Assembly (NCBI RefSeq): GCF_008923185.1
Contig: NZ_WBMT01000019.1
Span: 1 to 64,000, forward strand
Source: Actinomadura rudentiformis
Lineage (GTDB): Bacteria > Actinomycetota > Actinomycetes > Streptosporangiales > Streptosporangiaceae
Length of the DNA: 64,000 bases
Direction: 5' to 3'
This document shows, piece after piece, positions 35,458 to 43,869 of this stretch (positions are counted from its first letter, which is position 1; each line of letters starts with the position of its first letter). The notes beneath the pieces are model-generated. The model had not been told where the DNA came from, ran no database searches, and saw only the letters and a list, made by a program, of their open reading frames with translations. The position numbers and the translations under genes were made by a program.

Positions 35458-35994
35458 TCAGCTGATCCGGGAACGGGCGGTCGGGGCCAGGCGGAGGAGG
35501 CCGGGAGCGGGCTGCGGGTCGGGGTCGCGGCGCAGGACCACGGTGATCGGGTCGGTGCGGACGGGGAGGCGCGGGAAGTCGTTCTCGACGTTCAGGGGTG
35601 TCAGGACGGCCAGCGCTGTGTTGTCGGTCACCCGGCCGGTTGTCAGCTCGGCGGTCACACAGTGGCTTGGCGTGTTGGGGACTGACCAATGTGACGGGTG
35701 GAGCAGGCGGGCGTTGGACGAGTCGACCATGGTGGCATTGGCCTTCGGGCCGTGCTCCGCCCAGACGGGGCCGCCGTAGAACGCCGTCAGGGCCTTCTTG
35801 CGGGTGGGCATGTCGCGGAAGCCGCGCAGCCAGACGAAGCGGTCGGGGTCGTCGAGGTCCCGGAAGGTGCCGAGGATGGTCATGCCCACGGCTTCCTGGG
35901 GCTCGACGAGCTCTCGTTCGAACAGCTCGATGAGCTCGTCCCGGCGGCCGGGGTGGAGGGTGTACTGGCGCAACTCGATCACGGTGAGGTCCAC
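35458..35994 (-). CDS. NIPSNAP-family protein
   Basis: A protein of 178 residues. VIELRQYTLHPGRRDELIELFERELVEPQEAVGM and FVWLRGFRDMPTRKKALTAFYGGPVW form a NIPSNAP ferredoxin-like domain, followed by a second half of the same size. Biochemical role unknown. GTG 35994 is chosen from the family start. It is divergent from the GlxA-type regulator, whose operator lies in the 73-bp gap, so it is the likely target. Confidence 0.85.
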   Translation of the reverse strand: MDLTVIELRQYTLHPGRRDELIELFERELVEPQEAVGMTILGTFRDLDDPDRFVWLRGFRDMPTRKKALTAFYGGPVWAEHGPKANATMVDSSNARLLHPSHWSVPNTPSHCVTAELTTGRVTDNTALAVLTPLNVENDFPRLPVRTDPITVVLRRDPDPQPAPGLLRLAPTARSRIS

Positions 35995-36030
35995 GGGCTG
36001 AGGGTCTCGCGGGCGACGGAGCCTGCACGA

Positions 36031-36067
36031 GTGGCAAGATTGCCCATCTTCGTGGAAAAATTGCCAC
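36031..36067. promoter_or_regulatory. Tandem operator before the GlxA-type regulator
   Basis: Two related 16-bp palindromes, GTGGCAAGATTGCCCA (36031-36046) and GTGGAAAAATTGCCAC (36052-36067), 21 bp apart centre to centre. The second ends exactly at the GTG start codon at 36068. Confidence 0.65.
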
Positions 36068-37024
36068 GTGGGCATCTCCGTGGCGCTGGTCGTCAGCGAC
36101 AACGTGCCCGACTTCGAGGTCGGCATCGCCTGCGAGGTGTTCGGGACCTACCGCGACGACCTCGCCGATCCCTGGTACGACTTCCGCCTGTGCGTGACCG
36201 ACGTCGGCAGGACGCGCACCCAGAACGGGATGCGGCCCGACACGCCGTACGACCTGGCAGCGCTCGCGGGCGCGGACACAGTCGTGGTCCCCGCGCTGCC
36301 GAACGGTTATCCGCTGACGGGTCCTGGACCCGATCCGCGCCTGGTCGAGGCGCTCCGCGTCGCCCGGGCGGACGGCGCGCGGATCGTCTCGTTGTGCACG
36401 GGCGCGTTCGCTCTGGCGGAGGCCGGGGTGCTGGACGGGCATGCGGCCACCACGCACTGGATGTACACGGATGTGCTGGCCGAACGGTTTCCCCAGGTCC
36501 GGGTGGAGCCCAGCGTGCTGTACGTGGACGAGGGCGACATCCTCACCAGTGCCGGACGCAGCGCCGCCATCGATCTGTGCCTGCATGTCGTACGGACGGA
36601 CTTCGGCTCACGGGCGGCGAACGAGCTGGCGCGGCGGATGGTCACGCCGCCGCACCGGTCGGGCGGCCAGGCGCAGTTCGTGGCGGAGCCGATGCCGGCG
36701 CGGGCGGACGGCCTTGCCGAGCTTCTCGACTGGGCGGCGGAACGGCTCGACCACCGGCTCACCATCGACGACCTGGCCCGGCAGGCGGGCGTGAGCACGC
36801 GTTCGCTGATCCGGCGCTTCCACGCGACGACGGGGATGTCTCCGATGCGCTGGCTGCAAGGCCGGCGCCTCACGCTGGCGCGGGAGCTGCTCGAGACGAC
36901 GGACCTGCCGGTCGAGGAGGTCGGGCGCCGCTCCGGCATGGGTGACGCGGCCAACCTGCGGCATCACTTCATCCGTGCCGTCGGCGTCACCCCGACCGCC
37001 TACCGGCGGACGTTCCGCAGGTGA
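36068..37024 (+). CDS. GlxA-type transcriptional regulator (DJ-1/PfpI plus AraC HTH)
   Basis: A protein of 318 residues. The N-terminal half is a DJ-1/PfpI-like domain (VALVVSDNVPDFEVGIACEVFG, SLCTGAFALAEAGVLDG with the elbow cysteine). The C-terminal half is an AraC-type double HTH (LTIDDLARQAGVSTRSLIRRFHATTGMSPMRWLQGRRL, then VEEVGRRSGMGDAANLRHHF). No Shine-Dalgarno sequence precedes GTG 36068, because an operator palindrome occupies that place; translation may be leaderless. Probably controls itself and the divergent NIPSNAP gene. Confidence 0.9.
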   Translation: MGISVALVVSDNVPDFEVGIACEVFGTYRDDLADPWYDFRLCVTDVGRTRTQNGMRPDTPYDLAALAGADTVVVPALPNGYPLTGPGPDPRLVEALRVARADGARIVSLCTGAFALAEAGVLDGHAATTHWMYTDVLAERFPQVRVEPSVLYVDEGDILTSAGRSAAIDLCLHVVRTDFGSRAANELARRMVTPPHRSGGQAQFVAEPMPARADGLAELLDWAAERLDHRLTIDDLARQAGVSTRSLIRRFHATTGMSPMRWLQGRRLTLARELLETTDLPVEEVGRRSGMGDAANLRHHFIRAVGVTPTAYRRTFRR

Positions 37025-37045
37025 GCCCAGGTGGGCGCGCACGGA

Positions 37046-37642
37046 TCAGAAGATCCGGACATCGGTGGGGTGCAACGACCCGCACACCCGGCCGTCGTCC
37101 AGGATGACCCAGGCGTTCGTGACGAGTCCCGAGTACGTGCCATGCCGGGCGATGGCGTGACGGCCGGAGAACTCCTTCTTGGCCCCTCCGCCGAGGCCGT
37201 TCGCCCAGCCGACGCTGCCGGGGCCGTCGATGCGCCATTCCCAGTGGTATGCGGCCACCGGCCCGACGGCGTTGTAACCGGTGCGGAAGGTGAAGGACCG
37301 CGCGTGCGTCCCGCTCGGGGCCGTGAATGTGAACCACGAGGAGCCGCAACGGCCCCTGACCTCGTAGGGAACAGGGTCCTTGCCCTTCTTCACGATCATC
37401 TTCTTGCCGTTGCGGGTGACCAGCTTGTAGCCGCTCTGCCTCCCGCGCGCCTGGTCGTAGCGGGTGACCCGGAGGCCGGTCTGCAAGGTCGCCTTCGGGT
37501 TGTGGACGGTCACCAGCGGGGTCGCCTTCGCCCCGGCCAGCGTCGTCGACGCTCTGTCGGGCCCGGCCAGGGCCAGGCCGCCCACCGCGACGGCGGCCCC
37601 GAGGGAGGCCGTCGCCAGGGCGAGGTAGTCGGGTCTGAACAT
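37046..37642 (-). CDS. Secreted hypothetical protein, 198 aa
   Basis: The N-terminus MFRPDYLALATASLGAAVAVGGLALAGP is a signal peptide. The mature part contains a basic stretch (TRNGKKMIVKKGKDPVPYEVRG), two cysteines that could pair, and aromatic-rich segments (GSSWFTFTAPSG, AYHWEWRIDGPGSVGW) suggesting a beta-rich extracellular domain. ATG 37642 has GGGAG at good spacing. No family is recognised. Confidence 0.8.
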   Translation of the reverse strand: MFRPDYLALATASLGAAVAVGGLALAGPDRASTTLAGAKATPLVTVHNPKATLQTGLRVTRYDQARGRQSGYKLVTRNGKKMIVKKGKDPVPYEVRGRCGSSWFTFTAPSGTHARSFTFRTGYNAVGPVAAYHWEWRIDGPGSVGWANGLGGGAKKEFSGRHAIARHGTYSGLVTNAWVILDDGRVCGSLHPTDVRIF

Positions 37643-37673
37643 GGTGTTCTCCCTGCGTGCTCGAACGAATCGA

Positions 37674-37685
37674 TGCAGCGCTGCA
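37674..37685. promoter_or_regulatory. 12-bp palindrome upstream of the secreted-protein gene
   Basis: TGCAGCGCTGCA is perfectly self-complementary and lies 32 bp before the start codon. Possible operator. Confidence 0.35.
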
Positions 37686-37784
37686 CACCAGACGTTAGGG
37701 AATCCCGGGGACCCACCGGATAGGGCCGATGGGCCCACTCGCGGGCCCCAACGCCGAAGGGCCCGCCTCCCGGAGGAGACGGGC

Positions 37785-37822
37785 CCGGACGGAGGCCGGA
37801 TCACCGGACGGAGGCCGGATCA
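37785..37822 (-). repeat. 19-bp tandem duplication at the MFS gene stop codon
   Basis: CCGGACGGAGGCCGGATCA occurs at 37785-37803 and 37804-37822. The TCA of each copy is a TGA stop on the minus strand, and the second one ends the MFS gene. An imperfect hairpin with GGGCCCG arms lies just beyond, at about 37758-37785, and may terminate transcription. Confidence 0.9.
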
Positions 37823-39280
37823 GTGGTCCAGGCGTGCCTGCTTGGGCAGGAAGAACCCGATCACGATGGCGAGCAGGGCCAGCCCGGCGGCGATCAGCGT
37901 GACCTGCTCGGCTCCGGCCAGCGCGTTGGCCGCGGGGTCGCCGGGGACGGTGAACCGGTTGAAGAAGACCGTCCCGAGGACCGCGACGCCCAGGGCGGCG
38001 GCGAGCTGCTGGATGGACTCCAGCGCGCCGGAGGCGGAGCCCACCTCGTGGTCGGCGATGTCGCCCATGATGATCCCGAACAGCGGGACGAAGATCATGC
38101 CCATCCCGATCCCGAAGACCAGCAGAGGCGCAGCCAGGTGCCAGCCGCCGAGCTCGACGCCGGCCGTCCGGAAGACCAGGTAGACGCCGACCATGCCCGC
38201 GGTCATCACGACGAGCCCGACGTGCAGGATCTTGCGGCCCAGGGACGCCGCCAGCATGCCGCCGCCGGCCGAGCCGATGAACGCGCCCACCGCCATGGTG
38301 GCCATCGCGACGCTGGCGCCGATCGGGCTGTAGTGCAGGCCGAGCTGGAGCAGGAAGCCGAGCGCCAGGGAGAAGCCGATGATCGCGATGAAGAAGGCGA
38401 TGACGAACACGACGCCGGAGGTGTACGAGCGGTAGGCGAACACGCCGAGCTGGACGAGCGGGGTCTTGCCCGCCGCGCCGCGGCGCAGCTGCTGGACCAC
38501 GAACCCGGCGAGAACGACGACCGAACCAGCGAGAACGGCCCAGATCCAGGCCGGCCAACCCTGCTCGCGACCCTGCACCAGCGGGTAGACCAGCAGCCCC
38601 ATCCCCACGGCGCCGATCAGTGCCCCGGCCACGTCCAGCCCGCCGGACCGGTCACCGCGGGAGGAGGGCAGCGCCTTGAGACCGGCGACGATGGCGAACG
38701 CGCCGAGCGGGAGGTTGATCGCGAAGATCATGCGCCAGTCGGTGCCGAACAGGTCTGCCTTGATCAGCAGACCGGCCACGATCGGGCCGAGGATGCTCGC
38801 CAGCCCGATCGCCGGGCCCATCACGCCCCACGCCTTGGCCTGGTCCGGGCCGGGGAACAGGTCCCGGATCAGCCCGAAGCTCTGCGGGATCATGACCGCG
38901 CCGAACAGCCCCTGGGCGACCCGCGCGACGATCAGCGTCTCGGGTGAGAACGCCAGCGCGCACAGCACGGACGCCGCCACGAACCCGGTCGCCCCGATGA
39001 TGAGCATCCGCTTGCGGCCGAACATGTCCCCCAGCCGCCCGCCGGTCAGCAGCCCCGCCGCCAGCGCCAGCGTGTAGCTCGCCGCGATCCACTGGAGCGC
39101 CGCGTACGACCCGCCGATGTCGGCCTGGATCACCGGCAGCGCCACGTTCACGATGCTGGCGTCCAGCAGGTTCAGCAGCGTCGCGGTCAGGATCGCGAAC
39201 AGCCCGAGCCAGCGCCGGGGAACGGGTCGTGCCTCGGCCGTCGCGGCGGTCGTCGCCGGGGCCTCAAGTGTGACGGTCAT
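37820..39280 (-). CDS. MFS drug-export protein, DHA2 (EmrB/QacA) family
   Basis: A protein of 486 residues with about 14 transmembrane segments. LLDASIVNVALPVIQ (motif D1), GGRLGDMFGRKRML (motif A) and GPIVAGLL (motif C-like) mark a proton-driven multidrug exporter. ATG 39280. Upstream are two operator-like palindromes, but no regulator gene adjoins it. It could export the product of the neighbouring 39-46 kb cluster, though such exporters are often unrelated. Confidence 0.92.
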   Translation of the reverse strand: MTVTLEAPATTAATAEARPVPRRWLGLFAILTATLLNLLDASIVNVALPVIQADIGGSYAALQWIAASYTLALAAGLLTGGRLGDMFGRKRMLIIGATGFVAASVLCALAFSPETLIVARVAQGLFGAVMIPQSFGLIRDLFPGPDQAKAWGVMGPAIGLASILGPIVAGLLIKADLFGTDWRMIFAINLPLGAFAIVAGLKALPSSRGDRSGGLDVAGALIGAVGMGLLVYPLVQGREQGWPAWIWAVLAGSVVVLAGFVVQQLRRGAAGKTPLVQLGVFAYRSYTSGVVFVIAFFIAIIGFSLALGFLLQLGLHYSPIGASVAMATMAVGAFIGSAGGGMLAASLGRKILHVGLVVMTAGMVGVYLVFRTAGVELGGWHLAAPLLVFGIGMGMIFVPLFGIIMGDIADHEVGSASGALESIQQLAAALGVAVLGTVFFNRFTVPGDPAANALAGAEQVTLIAAGLALLAIVIGFFLPKQARLDH

Positions 39281-39309
39281 CGCGCTTCTCCCTCTCCGTC
39301 ATGGGGAAC

Positions 39310-39358
39310 GGATCGCTTCGTTCTGCTTCCACTGTAGCAGAACGGAACGCTTCATTCC
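39310..39358. promoter_or_regulatory. Two operator-like palindromes upstream of the MFS exporter
   Basis: GGATCGCTTCGTTCT (39310-39324) and GGAACGCTTCATTCC (39344-39358) share the plan GGAnCG-CTT-CnTTCC and are both preceded by AAC. They are 34 bp apart, a TetR-like arrangement. Confidence 0.6.
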
Positions 39359-39422
39359 ACAAATCGGCGCAGAGATTTCCCGAGCTTCTCCTCACTCTCC
39401 AAAGACGGCCTGAGCTGGCCGG

Positions 39423-40397
39423 TTACCAGTCGGCGGCGCCGGCGAAGGACGTCGGCTTGGGGTCGTAGCCGAGGGCGTCGCGGGCGGCGGTGATGTCGAG
39501 AGTGCGCTCGACCGCAAGGTGACTGACCGCGTAGCGGGTGAGGCGCGGGGGGTTGGGGCGGCGGGCCAGGAGGAAGGCTCCCTCGACGGCCGTGGCGATC
39601 GGGCGGACGGCGCGGGCGGGCAGGAAGATCGGGCGGGCGTGGACGCCGCGTTCGGCGAGGATCTCGTGGAGCGCGTCCCGGAGGGTGACCGGCTCGGCGT
39701 CGGTCACGTTGTAGACGCCGGTGCCGGTCGGGCCGCAGGCCGCGAGGAGGCAGGCCTCGACGAGGTTGCCGATCGAGGTGAGGCTGACCAGGTTCCCGCC
39801 GCGGCCTGTGGCGGGCAGGACCGGGCCGCGTACGGAGGACAGGACACGGGGCAGGAGCGTGGTGTCGCCGGGACCGTAGACGGCGTGCGGGCGCAGGATG
39901 ATCGCCTCGCGGCGCGGACGGGCGCGCCGCCAGGGGGCGGGGCCATGACCACGCATGACGGAGAGAACGGCGCGTTCCGCCGCCATCTTGGAGGCGCCGT
40001 ACGCGTTGAGATAACGGAAGACCGGGGCCTCGTCCTCAGTGGCCATCACGGTCGGGCGGTACGGGTCGTACACGCTGGCCGTGCTCACGTGCACGAATCG
40101 GGCGCCGGGGAAGGTCCGGAGGGCGTTGCGGGTGCCGCCGAGGTTGGTGGCGAAGAACGTGGCGGCCGGTCCCCAGTCGGTGACGGTCCCCGCGCAGTGG
40201 ACGACCGCGTCGACCTCGGGCGCGGCCGCGAGCGGGCCGGAGGTGAGGTCCCACGAACGGTAGGTGGCGCCGCCCAGGTGGCCGGGGGCGACCTCGGGGC
40301 GGCGGCCGAAGGCCAGCGTCTCGATGCCGTGGTCCGCCAGCGCCCGGCACACCGCGCCTCCGACGAAGCCGGAGGCGCCCGTCACCGCGACCTTCAT
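39423..40397 (-). CDS. OleD-like NAD-dependent epimerase/dehydrogenase
   Basis: A protein of 324 residues, an extended SDR. VAVTGASGFVGGAV binds NAD(P), VSTASVYDP and NAYGASKMAAE give the catalytic Tyr and Lys, and VYNVTDAEPVTL is the downstream family motif. The length and 3-beta-HSD-like pattern match OleD, which reduces the beta-keto acid made by OleA. It overlaps the ligase gene by 4 bp, forming the end of a five-gene operon. Confidence 0.83.
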   Translation of the reverse strand: MKVAVTGASGFVGGAVCRALADHGIETLAFGRRPEVAPGHLGGATYRSWDLTSGPLAAAPEVDAVVHCAGTVTDWGPAATFFATNLGGTRNALRTFPGARFVHVSTASVYDPYRPTVMATEDEAPVFRYLNAYGASKMAAERAVLSVMRGHGPAPWRRARPRREAIILRPHAVYGPGDTTLLPRVLSSVRGPVLPATGRGGNLVSLTSIGNLVEACLLAACGPTGTGVYNVTDAEPVTLRDALHEILAERGVHARPIFLPARAVRPIATAVEGAFLLARRPNPPRLTRYAVSHLAVERTLDITAARDALGYDPKPTSFAGAADW

Positions 40398-41914
40398 GCG
40401 TTCCCCCCTCGCGCCAGCTCCCGCAGCCGGCCCCGGTCGAGCTTGCGGCCTCGGCCGGACCGTGGCAAATCGGGCAGCACGATGATCCGGTCCGGCAGCG
40501 CGTCGTGGTCGATCACGTCCGGGAGCCGCCGGTGGAGGCGTTCGGCCAGGTCAGCGGGGGCGTCCGGGGCACCGACCACCGCCAGGACGACCTCCTCGTC
40601 GCCGGTCTCCGGATCGGGCAGGCCGACGATGGCCGCCTCGGTCACCCCGTCCAGCGCCGCGATGGCGGGCTCGTACAACCCCGGATAGAGGTTGAACTTG
40701 CCACGGATCAGCATGTCCTTCTTGCGCCCGACGAGCACGAGGCGGCCCTGCTCGTCGAGGCGGGCCAGGTCCCCGGTGGGCAGCTCCTTCAGCGGCTCGT
40801 CGCCCAGGTAGCCGCTGCAGAGGTTGGGCCCCGACAGAAGCAGCTCTCCGTCCTGGGCGATCGAGATCCCGACCCCGGGCAGCGGTCGCCCGAGGAGATC
40901 CCCGTCGGCGCCTGTCCCGGTATGGGTGAACTTCTCCCTCGCCGACGCGATCGCCACCGGCAGGATCTCGGTCATCGCGTACACCGAAAGGACCTCCGCA
41001 CCGGGCGCCGCCGCGAGCGCGCGGCGCAGCACCCCGGCGGGCGCGGGGGCCGCCCCCAGGAGCAGGTACCGCAGCGACTCGGGGAGCTCGGGTTCCTCGT
41101 CCAGCACCTCCGCCAGGTGGACGGGGACGCAGAAGGTGTGCGTGGCGCCGCGTTCACGGAGCTGGCGGGCGAAGTCCGCGGGCGAGCAGAAGAGCGGCGG
41201 CATCGACCACCTCGCGCCCGAGATCAGCGTCGGCAGCCCGAGCATGAGCTGGTCGGTGTGGACAACGGCGCCCGGGCCGAGGGGCAGCCGTTCCTGGAAG
41301 AGGTCGAGCGCGGCGGCCAGCGACGACTGCGTGTGGACGACGGCGCGCGGGTTCGCGGTCGTGCCCGAGGTGAAGATCACCGCCGCCGGTGCGTCCGGGT
41401 CCCCGTACGCCTCGGCCTCCGGCGGCTCTCCCTGGACGAGTGCGCCGAACGACAGGGCACCGCGCGGCACACCGGGCAGCCATCGGCCCACGTAGAGGTG
41501 CCGCATCGGTAGGTCAGCCAGCTTCGGCAGCAGCAATCCCCGCCTCTTCGCGTACGCCCGGACGACGCGGAGCCTGCTCGCCGCGTACAGCAGGGATTCC
41601 GCCGCCGACCAGCGGGGACGCGCCAGCCGCAGCCGCGCCTCGAACATCTCCGAGCCCGCACCCGGATCGGCGAAGACCACCACGCCGCCCGCCGCGACGA
41701 CACCGAGCGCCAGCACGAGCGACTCGGGTGACGGCCGCACCGAGAACAACATCCCGTCGCCCGGCTCCAGCCCGTTCGCCAGCAGCCCGTGCCGGACGGC
41801 GAGCACCTGCCGCCGCAGCTCGCCGTACGTGAGCTCGGCGCCGTCCCCCGCGACCAGCGCCACCGCGCCGGGTGTCCGCGCCGCCTGGTCCAGCAGCCGT
41901 CGAACGAGCGTCAC
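40394..41914 (-). CDS. OleC-like AMP-dependent ligase (candidate beta-lactone synthetase)
   Basis: A protein of 506 residues of the ANL superfamily. VIFTSGTTANPRAVVHT is the P-loop; SVYAMTEILPVAIA occupies the place of OleC's YGATEALPV; GTGADGDLLGRPLPGVGISI, TGDLARLDEQGRLVLVGRKKDMLIRG and the closing lysine segment SGRGRKLDRGRL follow. OleC uses ATP to close beta-hydroxy acids to beta-lactones, whereas most relatives make acyl-CoA. GTG 41914 overlaps the P450 stop (GTGA). The OleC assignment rests on motif resemblance and the neighbouring OleA- and OleD-like genes. Confidence 0.78.
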   Translation of the reverse strand: MTLVRRLLDQAARTPGAVALVAGDGAELTYGELRRQVLAVRHGLLANGLEPGDGMLFSVRPSPESLVLALGVVAAGGVVVFADPGAGSEMFEARLRLARPRWSAAESLLYAASRLRVVRAYAKRRGLLLPKLADLPMRHLYVGRWLPGVPRGALSFGALVQGEPPEAEAYGDPDAPAAVIFTSGTTANPRAVVHTQSSLAAALDLFQERLPLGPGAVVHTDQLMLGLPTLISGARWSMPPLFCSPADFARQLRERGATHTFCVPVHLAEVLDEEPELPESLRYLLLGAAPAPAGVLRRALAAAPGAEVLSVYAMTEILPVAIASAREKFTHTGTGADGDLLGRPLPGVGISIAQDGELLLSGPNLCSGYLGDEPLKELPTGDLARLDEQGRLVLVGRKKDMLIRGKFNLYPGLYEPAIAALDGVTEAAIVGLPDPETGDEEVVLAVVGAPDAPADLAERLHRRLPDVIDHDALPDRIIVLPDLPRSGRGRKLDRGRLRELARGGNA

Positions 41915-43083
41915 GCCGCCTCCCCGGAACGGATCACGAGCCGCCGGTACGTCGGGATGAGCACGCCCCGCGCCGCCTCCCGCCGAGCGATCTGCAGCGG
42001 CGCCGCGGCCAGGAGCGTCCGGGCCACCGCCCGCGTCTCGGCCATGGCCAGCGGATAGCCGAGGCAGAAATGCGGCCCGGCGCCGAACCACAGCCGCCGC
42101 AGCTCGGGAGGATGCGGGCGGTCGAGGTCGAACGGTCCGTACGCGCGGCAGCAGTTGTGCGTGGCGATCAGCACCCGGTCCCCGGGTCTCACCGCCACAC
42201 CGCCGATCCGGGCCTGCCCGTGCACGCTCCGCAACATCACCGGCGTCGGCGTGGTCACGCGCATGGCCTCGTCGATCGCCGGATCGAGCAGCCCGGGGTC
42301 GGCGGCGACGCGTGCCAGCGAGCCCGAGTCGTGCAGGAGCGCGGTCAGGCGCGGCACGAGCGTGGCCACGGTCTCGGTGCCGGTGAGAAAGAACGCGCCG
42401 GCGGCTCCGCGCGCCTCGTCCTCGGACAGGCCGAGCGTGCGCATCCGGCCCATCACCGTGCCCTCGTCTCCGGCCGCGAACGCTTTGGCGGCGATGTCCC
42501 CAAGCGGGTCGAGCACCGCCCGCGCCCGTTCGATCTGCGCGGGCGAGAAGCGCCGGGTCCGCAACGAGACCATGGAGACGATCTCTTCGCCCTGTTCGAA
42601 GAGATGCCGGTAGTCGTTCTCCGAACCCGCCTCCAGTCCGATGACCTCGCCGATGACCGTGCCCGCCATGACACGCATGGTGTCGACGAGATCGACCGCG
42701 TCGCCCCCCGCGAGCCGTTCGGTCAGGCGCTCGAGCGGTTCGGCGAGGATCCGGGCGCACAGGCCGTCGACGTACGACGGCGTGAACAGCTCGGCGAGGC
42801 GCCGCCGCAGCGCCCGATGGCCCTCGCCCTCCATGTTGAGCAGCACCGACGGCCCCAGGATCGGCGTCCACAGGTCGCCCGGCGAGCCCGGTCCGTCCTT
42901 GCGGAACGTCTCGCCGTCCATGAGGACGTCGCGGGCCAGCCGCGCGTCGTTAACCACGACTCCCAGCCGCGGCACCCGGACGACCGGGCCGCGCCGGGCA
43001 AGCGCGCGCAGCAGCGGGTAGGCGAACGGATGCGCGGTGAGGTAAAGCCTCCGCTCCCAGTTCATCGGATGGTCGCCCCTCAC
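41911..43083 (-). CDS. Cytochrome P450
   Basis: A protein of 390 residues (384 if the in-frame ATG 43065 with its GAGGGG sequence is used). I-helix FFLTGTETVA, K-helix EAMR, and heme loop FGAGPHFCLGYPLA with the ligand Cys near residue 340 are present, so it should be active. Overlaps with both neighbours (GTGA) place it in the operon with the KAS III, GT2, ligase and reductase genes. A hydroxylation or desaturation of the cluster product is likely; the substrate is unknown. Confidence 0.92.
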   Translation of the reverse strand: MRGDHPMNWERRLYLTAHPFAYPLLRALARRGPVVRVPRLGVVVNDARLARDVLMDGETFRKDGPGSPGDLWTPILGPSVLLNMEGEGHRALRRRLAELFTPSYVDGLCARILAEPLERLTERLAGGDAVDLVDTMRVMAGTVIGEVIGLEAGSENDYRHLFEQGEEIVSMVSLRTRRFSPAQIERARAVLDPLGDIAAKAFAAGDEGTVMGRMRTLGLSEDEARGAAGAFFLTGTETVATLVPRLTALLHDSGSLARVAADPGLLDPAIDEAMRVTTPTPVMLRSVHGQARIGGVAVRPGDRVLIATHNCCRAYGPFDLDRPHPPELRRLWFGAGPHFCLGYPLAMAETRAVARTLLAAAPLQIARREAARGVLIPTYRRLVIRSGEAA

Positions 43084-43832
43084 CGGATGTCCACGATGTC
43101 GGGCTTGTAGCGGTGGTCGGCGTACCAGCCCAGCGTCCCGACCAGCCCGTACGCGCGCAGCCGCCGCACCGACCCGTACACCGTCATGTCCTTGCGCAAC
43201 CCGTACGCCGTCGTCAGCTTGCGCACGCGGTTGACCAGCGCGCGGTCCTCGTGCACGTCCTCAATCCTGGTACGCGGGAAGCCCCCGGCCCGCTCGTAGA
43301 GATCGCCGCTGATCGCGACGTTGCAGCCGGGCATCATCACGTACGGCCCAAGATAGAGCGGGTCCTGGTTGCCGGGCCGGAACCGCCCGAACGTCGCGGC
43401 CACCCCCACCACGGCGGGCAGCAGCCGCCGCTCCCACAGCTTCAGCTTGAACTCGTCCGTGCGGGGCCGCAGCGGCCCGCTGACCATCTCCAGCCCGTCG
43501 TCGAACGCGCGCTTCACCGCCTCGATCCAGCCATGGTCGGGCAGGCAGTCGGCGTCGGTGCGGGCGACGTGCGTCGCGCCGGCGGCGAGGGCGTGCCGGA
43601 TGCCGGTGTCGGCCGCCGCGCCGGTCCCCTTCTGCGGCTCGTGGACGATCCGGAGGTCGAGCTTGGGATGCTCGTCGCCGAACGCCCGAACGACCTCCAC
43701 CGTGCCGTCCGTGCTGGCGTTGTCCACGACGACGACGGTGAAGTCGGCGTCGGTCTGCTCGCTGAGACGCCGCAGCGTGGCGCCGATCGAGCGTTCCTCG
43801 TCGTACGCGGGGATGACCACCCAGAGATCCAT
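43080..43832 (-). CDS. Family 2 glycosyltransferase
   Basis: About 250 residues. MDLWVVIPAYDEERSIGATLRRL, VVVDNASTDGT, ARTDADCLPDHGW (DxD-type motif) and DVHEDRALVNRV fit an inverting GT-A enzyme. The start is uncertain: ATG 43832 and GTG 43850 are both preceded by GGAGC, because CACAGCTCCGTT is tandemly repeated at 43836-43859. A GT2 inside this cluster suggests a sugar on the product or a polyprenyl-phosphate sugar donor. Confidence 0.88.
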   Translation of the reverse strand: MDLWVVIPAYDEERSIGATLRRLSEQTDADFTVVVVDNASTDGTVEVVRAFGDEHPKLDLRIVHEPQKGTGAAADTGIRHALAAGATHVARTDADCLPDHGWIEAVKRAFDDGLEMVSGPLRPRTDEFKLKLWERRLLPAVVGVAATFGRFRPGNQDPLYLGPYVMMPGCNVAISGDLYERAGGFPRTRIEDVHEDRALVNRVRKLTTAYGLRKDMTVYGSVRRLRAYGLVGTLGWYADHRYKPDIVDIR

Positions 43833-43869
43833 GCCCACAGCTCCGTTCACAGCTCCGTCACTGGCCCGA

